From Pseudoneurospora amorphoporcata (taxonomy: Eukaryota > Ascomycota > Sordariomycetes > Sordariales > Sordariaceae): a stretch of 60,134 bases of DNA. Where the stretch lies: positions 1-60,134 of the forward strand of contig MU859268.1 of NCBI GenBank assembly GCA_033297205.1. Direction: 5' to 3'. A program made the translations under genes and the position numbers. Below the pieces are notes generated by a model, which saw only the letters and a program-made list of their open reading frames with translations, was not told the DNA's origin and made no database searches. Shown here in pieces: positions 1 to 11,050 of the stretch; the stretch's first letter is position 1; every line of letters starts with the position of its first letter.

Positions 1-1729
1 GCTATCATAGAGCCGTCGGTGTAAACGACGATCTCCGAGGGATCTAGTTGGAGAAGCCATTCTTTGAAATCCTTGGCAGCCCTGTCCTTAGACATGGGGG
101 GAAGGGACAGGAGGTGGTTGAGGGGAAGGGACAGAAGGGACAGGGGCAGGAGGTGGTTGAGGGGCAGGAGGAAGAGAATAAGGGGACGCATGGGCAGAAT
201 GTGGTGGAGGAGGTGGAGGGGGCGGTAGTAAAGGAGGCGGAACAGAAGGGGTTGGAGAAAGAGAGAGAGAAGGAGAAAGGGGCGGATGAAATCAAGGGGC
301 AGACTGGGAAGAAGGAAGTGGTTATGCCGAAAGGAGTAGTAATGCTAGTAAGGGAGATCCAATATCTCAAGATGCCTCTTGACTCTCCGAGTTAGTCGGA
401 AGTTGGCTCCGAGTATGAATATGAGGGTGATTCACAGCGTGGGAATATTGCCCCTTCAAATCTTTGGAGTGAGGAGCCTCGTGCTCCTGGCAATAAGGGA
501 GGCGAAAAGGCACATCAGAAAGCGTATGGAAACAATTCCATTGATCACACCAGTAACTACAGCGAGCACGAAAGACCGCGAGACCTCGACAGCGAGCACA
601 GCGTTGAAAGACTTTCGAAGGAACTTGCCCACGAAATCCCAGAAACCGACCTCTCATCCACCAGCCCCCCCTCTACTATCGCCGACTCTAACACTGACTA
701 CTACCTCCCTCTACCATCCAGCCAAGTCCCACCACACAGCCAATCCTCCCTGCCCTCCCGTAAACGCACCTGGTCCTAACGCCAGGACCCCGACCACCCC
801 TCATCTCCCTCCGGTCCCTCACCCCCTTCAGACCCCTATCCCAACTAAAATGACCTCTTCTACCACAATAGAACCCCTCCGCCGCGACCACCAAGTCTTT
901 CCTCCTCCTTACCTTCCCAACCCCCCACCGGCCCTCCAGACTTGGTCATCCGCTTGCTCCTCTACGACGGCGAGTTCTGGGTGCAAGCGATTTTGCGGCC
1001 CGAGTTCCATCACTTGGTGCTGAGGTACGATTTTGATCAGTGGGGTTCTGATACGGACGCGGAAGATGAACACCCCAAAAAAGAGGGGGGAGGGGAAGCA
1101 GGGAAGGGTGAGGGAAACGAAGAGGGAAAAGAAAAGATACGGGAGGAACTGGAAAAGGAAGAGGAAGAGATGCTAGACAAGTGGCAATAGAAATGGGAGG
1201 ATAAAGCGAGGGGGCAGGTGATAGAGGGGGTGTATGTGAGGTTGGTGGGGGAGGTGGTGGTGGAGTTTGAGGAGGTTGATGTTGATGATGAGCCTCGGCT
1301 TCAGCTTCAGCCTCAGCTGATGGAGAATGATCGAGGTGTGAGTAAGGGTAAAGAACAGGTTAGCGACGTAAAGGGGGTGAAGGGGAAGCAGCAGGCTGGG
1401 GCAGTAACAAAGGGAGGGGTGAAGGATATCTCTAGAGGGGGAAAGATGGATATATATGATGACGGGATTGGTAACCCGGAAAAGATGGAGAAGCTGAGAA
1501 GAGAGGCCATGGAGCGGAAATGGCTAGGTAAGGAAAAAGAACCCGAGGGTGTAGAAAAAGCCATAGTAGCAAAAGGGCAAAAAATCGACAAGCCAAAGGA
1601 GGACGAAAAGCCCAAGACGAACAGAATGGTCTGTTTAATGGTAGGCCACATGGTTCCGGTCGGGTAAGACAGAAAGTTCACGAGGGAGATGAACAAAGCA
1701 CAACTCAAGGCTATAAAGGAGGAACTAGG
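1..1729 (+). pseudogene. Decayed long ORF of unknown function, interrupted by Gln-to-stop codons
   Basis: One reading frame runs from the left edge to about 1729 (codon starts divisible by 3). It is broken only by stops at 45, 393, about 777, about 846, 1188 and about 1665. Every stop is TAA or TAG, which one C-to-T change makes from CAA or CAG. Between the stops the frame reads like a real protein: a Gly/Glu/Lys-rich N-terminal part, a Ser/Pro-rich middle, a block near 940-1050 with DGEFWVQAI and RPEFHHLVLRYDF, then an acidic Lys/Glu-rich tail. The frame ends where a repeat begins at 1730. I do not recognise the family. The left end is cut by the window. The pattern fits RIP of a duplicated gene; a host gene or a transposon ORF is equally possible. 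Confidence 0.6.
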
Positions 1730-1965
1730 TGTCACACGGACATTCGACCCTAAGCCCAGAGTCGCACGGCTGGATCCAAGCCTTACCACACGGCTGGATA
1801 CCTTAGGCAGTGTCACACGGACATCGCTCATAGTCCAGGGTCAGGGTCATAAGGCTTAGCAAAGCCTCAACGCTTGGCATTAGCCTCGAGATGCTCGGTG
1901 GCCTCCGGCCGCAATACCCACCTCGGCCGGTCGGACCCTCGGCCGGACCCGCGGCCAGACCCGCG
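1730..1965 (+). repeat. Dispersed repeat 'family X', copy 1, with short internal repeats
   Basis: Two TGTCACACGGACAT starts lie at 1730 and 1811, with related CGCACGGCTGGAT phrases between them. From 1811 about 90 bases match the right edge of the window (60041-60134) in the same orientation, including GCCTCAACGC, GGCATTAGCCTC and GATGCTC followed by GTGGCC. A CGGCCGG-rich end follows. A related copy lies near 3627. It begins TG and inserts into coding frames on both occasions, so it may be an LTR or a solo LTR. Full boundaries are not visible. Confidence 0.6.
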
Positions 1966-2535
1966 GCCAGAGAATACCCCCATGTCTACCACTTTGACGG
2001 CAAAGCCAAAGTTGAAGAGTATACCCGCTCCGTCGGTATCCCTTCTACGTTTTTCTTAGCAGGCTTCTATATGTCCAACCTTCCCGGCCAGACTTTCCGC
2101 TTCGACAACGGCAAGTGGACATTGGCCCTGCCCACCCCCAGCTCGTCACTTTTCCCCGTCTTTGACACAGCAGACACTGGGAAGTTTGTCAAGGCTGCCA
2201 TCCTCCACCGCGACGAGACCTTAGGCAAGAGGCTTCTTGGTGCAACCGAGTATATGACGGGCGATCAGCTTGTTGAAGGCTTCAAGAAAGTGTTCCCCGA
2301 GGCCGGAAAGACGGCTTCGTACTACCAGCTTCCAGAAGACGTCTACCTCAACATTCTGAAGGGCCTGGGCATGCCTGAGTTTGTGGCGCAAGAGCTGCTG
2401 GAGAACATGCTGCTTTTGGGTACCTTTGGGTATTTCGGCGACGAGAGCCTGGACTGGACACATTCGCTGGTCGAGGAGAAGTTGACTACTTGGGAGGAGT
2501 TCATCAAGAAGACTCCTGTGTGGAACGACTTGTAA
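1966..2535 (+). pseudogene. 5'-truncated NmrA-like NAD(P)-binding protein
   Basis: About 189 codons are open to TAA at 2533-2535 and read as the C-terminal two thirds of an NmrA-like redox-sensing, atypical short-chain dehydrogenase. Family-typical stretches are YHFDGKAKVEEYTRS, GIPSTFFLAGFYMSNL, DTADTGKFVKAAI and LGATEYMTGDQLVEGF. The N-terminal Rossmann glycine motif that would bind NAD(P) is absent. Instead the frame runs upstream into the CGGCCGG-rich end of repeat family X, so an ATG at 1891 would start inside the repeat. No stop lies in the surviving part, which suggests a fairly recent truncation. A short chimeric protein from 1891 cannot be excluded, but without the dinucleotide-binding half it should not work as an NmrA sensor. 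Confidence 0.75.
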
Positions 2536-2569
2536 ATAGCTTCGTCAAGTGAAGGAACCTGTTAATAAA

Positions 2570-2869
2570 TGTGACGAACCGTTACAAATACAGGAGTATA
2601 TCGCTGGGAAATAAGAATAACAATAACAGTAGTAGTAACCAAAAGGTACTGATGGATTATAAAAGCTGGTTACTTGCTGAAGAGCCAGTATCTAAAGAGG
2701 CCTAGGAAGGCCGTCTTTATATACCGGTCTTTATAGACCCGATATATTGGACCCGAACGCTTCGGGTTTTCTTCCTCCTGAGGACCCGACGTTCTCGAGT
2801 CCTACCTAATTGGTCCGTTGGTCCTACCTAGTCTGGCTTACATAAGTGATCCTTGATTAGATCGTAACA
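2570..2869 (-). repeat. LTR-like sequence, about 300 bp, TGTTA...TCACA on the minus strand
   Basis: Read on the minus strand this segment starts TGTTACGATC and ends GGTTCGTCACA, giving TG...CA ends. It directly abuts a gypsy integrase fragment on the higher-coordinate side. The integrase frame stops in mid-domain at the boundary, so this is either the element's own 3' LTR after an internal deletion or a foreign LTR. I see no 5-bp target duplication. Confidence 0.55.
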
Positions 2870-3410
2870 CTCCAGGCGCGAGGACAGCGCCCTCCAGAAC
2901 TGTGAAATGAATTGGGAGCCACGGTTAGATATGATAGAGTTGGGAAGGCCGTAAATACTATAGATACGCTCAATAAACTGGTCCGCCAGTTCCTCGGTCG
3001 TCAAACTAACTATTGGAATAAAATATGCGTATTTTAATTAGTCTATCCACGACAACGGCCACATACTTGAACTCCTGCCCTCTACGAAGGCAGGGTATGA
3101 GCGGCGTGACGTAGTCTACCGAAATATCCTTCCAAGGGGCGAATGGTACCGCTAAGGGCTTCAACAGACTATAAGAGGAGTGCCGTAATGGTTTGGTCTT
3201 CGTATATTGAAGATAGGCCTTGCAGTACGCCCTAACCGAATTGTACATACCTAGCTAGTAGAAAGACTAAAGAAGTAACGAATACGTCTTCTCCCTGCCC
3301 GGGTGTCCTACTGATGGCGCGTCGTGAACGTAGTAAAGAAGTTGTAACTGGATCTCCGTGTCGTCGGGGTCGGGGAGGACGGCGCCGCGGTAGTAAGTAT
3401 CATACGGACA
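2870..3410 (-). mobile_element. Ty3/gypsy integrase fragment, degenerate
   Basis: Minus-strand translation gives the end of an HHCC zinc finger, with HDAPSVGHPG and then CKAYLQYTKTKP. An integrase core follows, with WKDISVDYVTPL and FKYVAVVVDRL. Further on come PWLPIHFT and LEGAVLAPG in a shifted frame. Several stops (for example after SLLL and in FDDR...VY) break it, so it is not functional. It probably belongs with the reverse transcriptase at 4681-5857, the two being split by the 3411-4680 segment. Confidence 0.75.
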
Positions 3411-4680
3411 TTTATGAGATGGATTACGAAATAATAGGAATGATGTTATTGAGAGATCCAGCTAACTAAGGTTGGAAGGGATCGCCAGCTATATAGAGCT
3501 GGCGATACAAAGAGGAGGAAGGTCTGCAAAGGAGGGGATTCTGGGAAGTGCTAGAACTGCTGTCAAAGAGGGTGCCTGCAGGGCAAAGGACTAGCGGTCT
3601 GTGCAGCAAACGCCCAGAATCTTCTCACAACATTTGCCCACAGTTTTAGGTTAGGGTTGCCGAGGCTTAGCAGAGCCTCAACGCCTGGCATCAGCCTTAT
3701 GAATGCCCGGCGGCCGCAGGCCGCGAGACTTAACCTCACTTCGGCCGGACTTTCGGCCATCAGCACTGCTTACTCGAACTCCTCCCGACGCTACCGGCTA
3801 GCGAGCCAAACCCTGGAAGTGCCGAAGACGCTGATGAGGCACCACGAGACGATCCTAATCTCGAGACGATCCCAATCTTCCCAGAAGCAACCACAGCCAA
3901 CCAAACAAGAAGCAAGGCGCACGGGTAAAAGACAACGTCAAAAGGAAGATAGAGAATGGATGAAGGTATTTAGGAAGTTCCACATGTATGATAGATGCCT
4001 TGAGGCCTCAGGCGACAAGGCTTGATGCGTGCCTCAAGAACGTACCGATTCCGTTTGGCATAAGAAGACCTTAAAGCCCAACCTTCTCCTGGAGGTTGAG
4101 AAGATCAACAAGGCCTTCGAGACTAAAGAAGTTTATTAGCTGAATTTGAACTACTGTTCCAAGCCCTGATCACAGCCTTTGTCATAGTAAGCCCGGCCCT
4201 AAAGTGCTCTGTACTCTGTGAAAGAGACCTTTATATGCTCTTTAACCTCCTTAGACCATGCCTTCCTTCCCGGGTCTGAGAGATAAGCTACAAGGTCCTG
4301 CAGAAAGACAGATTTCCCATAACTTTCCGTAACCAAATTATCTGTTGACTTTTCATCCATCACTTCCAACTCATAGAGACACTCTAATCCAATAAAGACC
4401 TCCTCCTCCACGTCTGTTAAGTGCAAAACACGTCACGACCAAAGGTTGTGATGAAAGATGACCATTCTGATTTCTGATGATCGAGAGAAAGCTATGGTAC
4501 AGGTTGCGGACTCTCCGAGTCCTTATAAGCGTTCCCGCCCTGGGATGGACTTGCCCAAAGTTTGACTGGCAAGTCAGACTTGCCAAGTCTGAGACTTGGA
4601 AGTCTCGGGCTTTGGACTTGGGACTTGGCAAGTCTCCATGGGCTCGCGCCGAGTCCCACGGGACTCTGGCTTACTACATA
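3411..4680. other. Segment splitting the gypsy relic; mixed repeat material
   Basis: This segment lies between the integrase and RT/RNase H parts of one gypsy relic. It holds a family X copy (about 3627-3775), a following plus-strand frame open to 4025 that is Ser/Arg/Lys-rich and unrecognised, and a minus-strand 75-codon frame at 4199-4426 (TEYRAL at its end), also unrecognised. At 4565-4640 the phrase CTTGGCAAGTC recurs in both orientations. I see no complete gene. Confidence 0.45.
3627..3775 (+). repeat. Dispersed repeat 'family X', copy 2, divergent
   Basis: It shares CATTTGCCCACAG, then GCTTAGCAGAGCCTCAACGC, GGCATCAGCCTTATGA and a GGCCGGAC...CGGCCA end with copy 1, in the same orientation. 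The TGTCACACGG start is missing. Confidence 0.55.
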
Positions 4681-5857
4681 CGTTCTGATACTCTAACAAC
4701 GTCTTCCAAGACGAAAGCTCCGTTGACGAAAATATTGTGATATAGCAGGATCTTATTCCTCGCCAAATAACTTCTCATCTATCTCATCCTTGGGCACGTC
4801 CTCCGGCTTCCTGCTCAGGGCATCGGGGCGCACTTATAGCGACCCTGGCCTGTACTGGATTGTGAAGTTGAAACGCGACAGAAACTGGGACCATCGCATA
4901 TGCTGAGGGGTAAGTTGTTTGTTGACCGTGAAAGACTTCAATCCCTTATAATCAGTTAGGACTTCAAACGGCTGCTAAGCTCCTTCCAACTTAGGGCGCC
5001 ACTCCTCCAGTGCCTTGATGATAGCTAGCAACTCTTTATCGTAAATATCGTAGTTGCACTCTGCTGACGAGTGCCGCTGGCTGAAGTAGGCGACGGGACA
5101 AAGGATACCTTCATCGTCGTACTGTGACAGTATGCCGCCGCAAGCCCAGTTGGAGGCGTCCGTCTCGACTACAGTCTGTTTGGACCAATCGTAGATACGA
5201 AGGACTGGTCCACTGCTGAAGGCCTTCTTGAGAGCCTCGAAAGATTTCTGGTGCTAGTCCTCCTAGTGCCAGTCCTCTGTCTTCTTGGTTAGCTCGTAGA
5301 GAGGGGCCGCGATAATGGAGAAGTACTTGATAAAACGACGATAAAAGTTAGCGAAACCTAGGAATCGCTGCAGCGATCTCTTGGAGTCTAGAGCCTCCCA
5401 CGACACAACAGCAGACACCTTCTCGGGGTCCATCTCGATGCCGCCTGGGTTGATAATCAGCCCCAGGTATTTCGTTCGTATAGTGTGAAATTCGCACTTA
5501 TTGATATCGATCTGCAGACCTGCCTTGATCATACGGTTCAAGACTTCCTTGACGTGGCCAACATGCTCCTCTTCGTTTTCAGAGTACACTAGAATATCGT
5601 CGAGGTAAGCGATCGCGTAGACGTCGAGAATGTCGTGCAGCACATCGTTGATGTAGTTCTAGAAGATTCCTGGCACGCCCTATAAACCGAAGGGACATAC
5701 GAGGGACTCAAAGAGACTGAAACGCGTGATGAACGCGGTGAGCCACTCATGGCCCTCTTTCATATGAATCCTGTTGAACGCTGCGATGACGTCTAACTTG
5801 GTAAAAATCTTCGCTTTACAAATAGCGTCGAGAGTCTCTTTAATAAGCGGCAAATAC
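4681..5857 (-). mobile_element. Ty3/gypsy reverse transcriptase and RNase H, degenerate
   Basis: On the minus strand the reverse transcriptase reads FTKLDVIAAFNRI, HEWLTAFITRF, CPFGL then a stop, and AIAYLDDILVYS, which carries the YLDD catalytic box near 5590. LGFANFYRRFIK follows. RNase H follows with DASNWACGGILSQ, RHSSAECNYDIYDKELLAI, HMRWSQFLSRF and PDALSRKPEDVP. Stops fall at family Gln positions (FGL-stop-GVP, GIF-stop-NYIND) and elsewhere, so it is dead. The upstream end meets the NLR relic at about 5857-5869. No protease or gag part is visible. Confidence 0.85.
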
Positions 5858-5868
5858 ATTATATGTCT

Positions 5869-8470
5869 CGTGAGAAATTAATAAACTAAACCCGTCCCAA
5901 TCCGTTGCCGATGGATATCATCCGTTCCTAGAGGTCAAAATAAGACGGTTAGTAATTCGGTAGCAGCCAGAGTACGTTCTGGCCGTTGCAAATAATCCAA
6001 GACCCATCCTGTCCCAAGCTATAGCCATGGCTCTCTAGATTATCTAGTACAACTTGGCTTTCAGTAGCTTCTATATCTATTTTAATACGTCCAATGTTGG
6101 TACGTAGGTAGCGATTAGTAGAGTCAAACGAGATATCGGTCATCATAATACTAGTATTAATTGTTTGGAGGCAGCTCCCCGACGCTGGGTCCCAGATCTT
6201 GATCGCGTAGTCCCATGAACCGGACGCAAACCGCTGGCCATCAGGCGAGAATGCCACTGAGGCAACGGAGCTGCTATGGCCTTCTAGGGTCTGGAGGCAG
6301 CTCCCTGACGCCGGATCCCAGATCTTGATCGTGTTGTCCTCCGAACCGGACGCAAGCCGCTGGCCATCAGGCGCGAATGCTACTAAGTAAACGTATATAG
6401 CCTTCTAGGGTCTGGAGGCATGCATTCCAATCCAACTCTACAGCCGGCTTAGTTCGAATCCATTTAGGTTCTTCTGCGCTGAAGTTCCTCCTTATCAACC
6501 TACTACTTGGAGCAAATACAAGCGCTGAGATGTATGTTTGAAATGGAGCTTCCTCTATTATTGACTTATAAGACAGAGCAAACCGGTAAGCATCCCAAAC
6601 AAGCTTTGATAACTGCGATTGATTATTACCTCCCTATATCTTTAGTTAGACCAATTTCCTAGTACGGAGTTAGACTTGTACTTACTAACAGGCCCTCGAG
6701 CTTTGTAATAGCAACAACGCCCGCAGGTATAGCTTGGAGTAGACTTAGAGCTTCTAGCCAGTAAAGGTACTTCGTCTTGAGGAATGTATAGACAACTCCG
6801 TTATCCTATAAACGATTATGCTGTTTTGTGTTCGTGCCAGAAACCGAGTCACACAAGTAATCAACCCAGTAGACGCACGAGTACCGCACCGTCGCTAGCG
6901 GGTTCGGATTCGGTACTTGGACCTTATCACTCGGAAATCCCGGTGCCTTTAAGCCGTATATGTCGCGTCGTAGTATTGTAGATATGGCTTCAAGTGACCT
7001 CGAGAAGATGGTATAATTCACATATTCTTTCCCAAAAGGAAAAATCCACTTGAACGCCTCCTGAGAAGCTTGGTTGCCAGCTTTATCAGAAGCATTGCCC
7101 AATAGAAAGTCCTTGGCTAATTAGTAGACAAAATAAACAATCTAGTCTCGAAGAGTCGAAAACGAGCCGCAAAGCCCTATAAACTCTCCCAAGGACTACG
7201 GATCATTTAAGATATCGTCTGACATCTCGACGAGAGTGGTCAATTCTTAAAGGCTGATAGGTCGGCGAACGATAGAGGAGACGGCAAGAATTTACCTACA
7301 CAGATCCGCATAATCGGACTGAATAATCTGCTCTATCATCCGCGCATACAAGGAATCCAACCCGGGGGGGAATGCCCGTAATTTTGTAAGTGTCTCCCAC
7401 CTCCGAACGCTCGGGTCTGCAAGTACTTGGCAGACCAAGGCCACCCAAAGAAAAGTCCCATTCGCGTTAGAAGAGAGATAGTCATATACAACCGTCTGCA
7501 TTGTACTGTCGTACTATTTCTACTGCGACAAGTGAAGGACTTTATAGCGGATATATGCACTAACGGCAGTAGTAACGGATTCGGCGTTTAGCTCGAGGCT
7601 GAGTCTGGACTACTGCGCGACCATCGCCAACTATTCTTCGATTTGCACCCAGTTGCAACTAAATACAAGCCACTTGACACGAACAGATACAGATGATATC
7701 TAGACGATCAACTTGAAAAGCTGCGGTTGGTCTATCACACATTCGTCCAGAGCATCAATCACCAGATAGGTGACCTTCAAATTCGGGTCTTCTAGCATCT
7801 CGTTTAAAACCTTAAACAGGACAATCCATGCCATTGCATCATCGGAGGGGTATATGTTCTCCAGTAAATATGAGAGCAGGCGTGGTTGCCGGTGGGCAAG
7901 CAGGTAGATTAAGCCTCGTAGCACAGCAGTTGCGTTATTGATGCGCGAGTCGGTAGCTTGGTAGAAGAAATACACCAAGTTGCCGCCATTAGCGATCACA
8001 CGCCGCTCTAGCTCGTCGATAATACCGTATAGTAATATGGTCTTGCCCTTGCCTGGATCTCCCTTGATCCAGAGCAGGCGACTCTCCCACAGCTAGCACC
8101 ATCGCTTAAAGTCGGGGTTGTCGAAGACTCAACGGTAAGCATCAGCCAGCAGACCGCCCTTCGCCAGCTCAATCCGCTCCTTTTCAACGTGCGGGTCTCG
8201 CGGGTCTCCGGACCACAATTTTGCCAGACAGAGGTAATCCTCGTGAACCTTGTCCTGCAGCCGCTTCAATGCTGTTGGATGTTAGTACAAGCCTATACCG
8301 TCACCACCCGTAATGGAAACCTACGTCTATAGTAGTTGTAGTTGTATTGAGTCCCGGCGGCGTTGTTGTTATACTGAGCCCCGGAGCCGGTATTAGCATT
8401 AGAGAAACCCGAACCAGAATTGTAGACAGACCAGGGCCTTTTCATATTGTAAGGATTGAGCTTCGGGATG
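5869..8470 (-). pseudogene. NACHT-WD40 NLR (STAND) relic with an amyloid-type N-terminal motif
   Basis: In minus-strand order. Near 8330-8440 an N/G/S/Q-rich stretch with NTGSGAQYNNN and AAGTQYNYNYY looks like a fungal NLR amyloid-signalling motif. An intron with GTAGGT and TACTAAC follows near 8320. Then come LKRLQDKVHEDYLCLAKLW, ELAKGGLLADAYR, a P-loop GDPGKGKTILL near 8050, and Walker B LVIDALDEC near 7750. A winged-helix-like region lies near 7300-7500. A linker precedes WD40 repeats at about 6180-6420 (FSPDGQRFASGSWD, IKIWDPASGSC). The C-terminal end NGLGRV...FSRDI stops at 5869. TGA at 8129 and TAG at 8093 replace expected residues, with more stops downstream. The two WD repeats are nearly identical at DNA level, as in HET-E/HNWD genes. 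Role known for the family: non-self recognition and cell death. This copy cannot be translated whole. Confidence 0.8.
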
Positions 8471-9320
8471 TGTATAATACTTACTTTCAAGATCAAACGT
8501 GTGGAATCTAAGGAGTTGATTGTTTTGCAATGTTCAGGGAGAAAGCGAGGGGTTGATAGAACGGAACGAAGAGATGAATATTGTCTAACTGTTTGGCCAA
8601 CCAAAATTTCAAAGGTGTAGCGTCCCCAAACTTTTGGTTTGCAGCTTAGAAGACTCATCCCCAACCAAAGGTGGTCTCTAAGCTGTGGGACGGCGGATGT
8701 GCTAGCGAAATGTGCACATTTGCGGCATCAGCTGTTGACGCCTGGCCTTCCAGATCAGCCTAGGTGTTAAGATGCCCAATGGACACTACTTATTAGTACC
8801 CAAATTCCCAGTCTGGCGTGGGTCGGCCACCAACCGCATATGCCATTGGTAGTGTAAAGATATCCTTTCCGGGAAAGCTGAATGCGACGCCTGCCCCCAC
8901 AACTACAAGTAAGACGCTACTCTCTTAGACTGGGATCACCGTCACTTCGAGAGAGGTCCTAAGCAAATTCGGCCAATTAGAAGCTTCAAAAGAACAACTC
9001 AAAGATAAAACACCTGGCCAAGAGGGGATTGTCTGGTCTGGATGCCCTCCATATTTCCCATCATGGTGGGTGGAGGTATGTGAGGCCACCAACCCGACAA
9101 CGCCGAGCCACAATGCTCACTCTTGGAGAAAAGGGTGCCAGAGCTGGGCCTTAGCCTACTCTTGGGTTCGTGGGCACAAGAAGTGTGTTGATTGTGCTAA
9201 ACTAGGAAGACAAGAAAGGAAAAGAAAATGTGGAGGGCTAAATACATGGTGGTGCGGGCTGGTGGGCCCACATGACAATGTCAGTGAATGGAGGTGGGAC
9301 AGACTCCACCACAACACCTA
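8471..9320. other. No gene recognised
   Basis: This covers the upstream flank of the NLR relic and the left flank of the MITE. Short frames on both strands (for example 8925-9113 minus and 9070-9411 plus) do not resemble proteins I know. The latter runs into the MITE. Confidence 0.4.
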
Positions 9321-10126
9321 CAGTGATTACCCTAGCTATTGCAACACAATTCTTGCACGGATTTTCGTTGCAATAAGTGGGGTTTTAGCAATAGCTGGTA
9401 ACCCCCCCTAAACCGATGTTAGATTTTCCTGAAATGGTCGTTTTTCCATACAAAATCGAGTCAGATTCGAACGTTGAACATTTACATAGAATTTCTACCC
9501 CATATCTGCTGCAAAGTAGCCTAAGTCTTATTGTTATACTGCCACCTTTCTACCCTCTGTTTCAGGCGTCTCAATGCTTGTATATCTTCAGACCCCATAC
9601 ATTCCTTCTCGAGTCCCCAATCCAGTAAACCATTAATATACTGCACTGCTTCCTTGCTCGTGAGCGTGCTCACTGGCTTGTATACCCCGCCGTCGTCACT
9701 GGGTACTAGAATGGAATCTGACCGAATCTAGAATTTTTACAACCCTAACCTATGGTCTGACGGCCAGATACAGCTGGTGACAGGTCTGTCACATACAAGA
9801 ACTGTTGGAAGTCCGTGCCTTGGGCCGCCCATTCACTGGGCCTTGCCCATTCACTGGCACACGCCTTCCAGGTATTTAGGCCGCCCTGGTTTCCGTTTCC
9901 TCTTCCGTTAGACAACTCCAGAATCAAGCCCTTTTCGTTGTCGCCTTTTCCAGCCTCCATCAAGAACCCCCTATCAGCACCCCTATTAATGCAAAAATTG
10001 GCCATTGACCGTTGCAATAAGCAGTTAGCAGTCCCAGTATGTGCCTGCAAATAATGCACCCAGCTGGCTGTGCAATAAGTAGGGTTTTAGCATTAGGGGG
10101 GGTTGCAATAGCTAGGGTAATCACTG
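9321..10126. mobile_element. Non-autonomous Tc1/mariner (Fot1/pogo-like) element with TA duplication
   Basis: The ends are inverted repeats of about 25 bp: CAGTGATTACCCTAGCTATT on the left and its complement ending GGTAATCACTG on the right. Each is flanked by TA (9319-9320 and 10127-10128), the Tc1/mariner target duplication. Inside both ends GCAATAAGT and GGGTTTTAGCA recur, giving sub-terminal repeats. About 806 bp long, with no transposase frame. Confidence 0.85.
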
Positions 10127-11050
10127 TACTCTCATAGATAATCTTCCGATATGTCTGGTAGCAAAGTCTTGCCTGCCTTTGACGGCATCTACGACCTCTC
10201 TGAGGACCGTGGGGACGGGCGCTTATCTATGGGAGAGCGGACGGGATCCTGAGTTTTCCACTATCTATGGCCGTATGTGCTTATTGGCCGTAAAACACTG
10301 GCCTATAAAACAAGTTTAGTGGGCGTTGTCTTCCAAGATGGTGAGCCGGCCATGCTTTGCGACATCCGTCTATAATTGAGCATAAAATTAACTTCACCGA
10401 GCAACTGGCTCCTGCGGAAGGTTTCCAAGTTTAGTCCTCGTTGTGCCCCTGTAATGGGATCGGGGCTGCGCAGTCCAACTCCTGGAAGAAATGCCGAGTG
10501 TCCGGACAGTGAACAAAGTATGGCTGGCACATTTGGTGGATGAGTAAGTTCCCGCTGTAACTTCCCGAGAATCGAGGTAACTACAACTTTTGACAAACGG
10601 GCCTTCGAAACGAAGGACGACAATCAGACTTCTGGTATCTGCCTGGCTCCTCTGGTGGACTGCAGATACAGGCAGATGAAGTTTTGTTCCTTTCGCCTCG
10701 AAGGTCCGTTTGCCACCAAGTTGTCGGAAGGGAAGCTCAACTCGGGAATTTGCAGCTGGACCGTCAAGACGTTTGAGCTCGGGAACATACTAAACATGGT
10801 GGTTGGCTTGCAAACGTACTGTCGACGCAGCCACCAATACTTGCGTTTGTAGATGAGTCGATTGACTGAGAGAGCAGCATGCCAGACATAAACCCAGAGC
10901 TTGACGGCGGTGTCGAGAGCGACGAGCCAACCACAGCTCTAAGATCAGATGCCGGCAGCCTCCAGTTCTACTCAAAGTATCCATGAGGCCCGACTTGTCT
11001 GCCTTGACTTAAGTAGATGATCTGACCCAAACCAGTTCGATTTTGACACC
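10127..11050. other. No gene recognised
   Basis: Flank between the MITE and the exonuclease gene. Frames of 100 codons or less on both strands show no family signature. The last 150 bases probably hold the exonuclease promoter and leader. Confidence 0.4.

Noticed and set aside
379..1023. 214-codon plus-strand ORF in another frame
   Set aside because: It is a Pro/Thr-rich shadow of the Gln-to-stop pseudogene, whose codons make better protein across the whole 1-1729 region.
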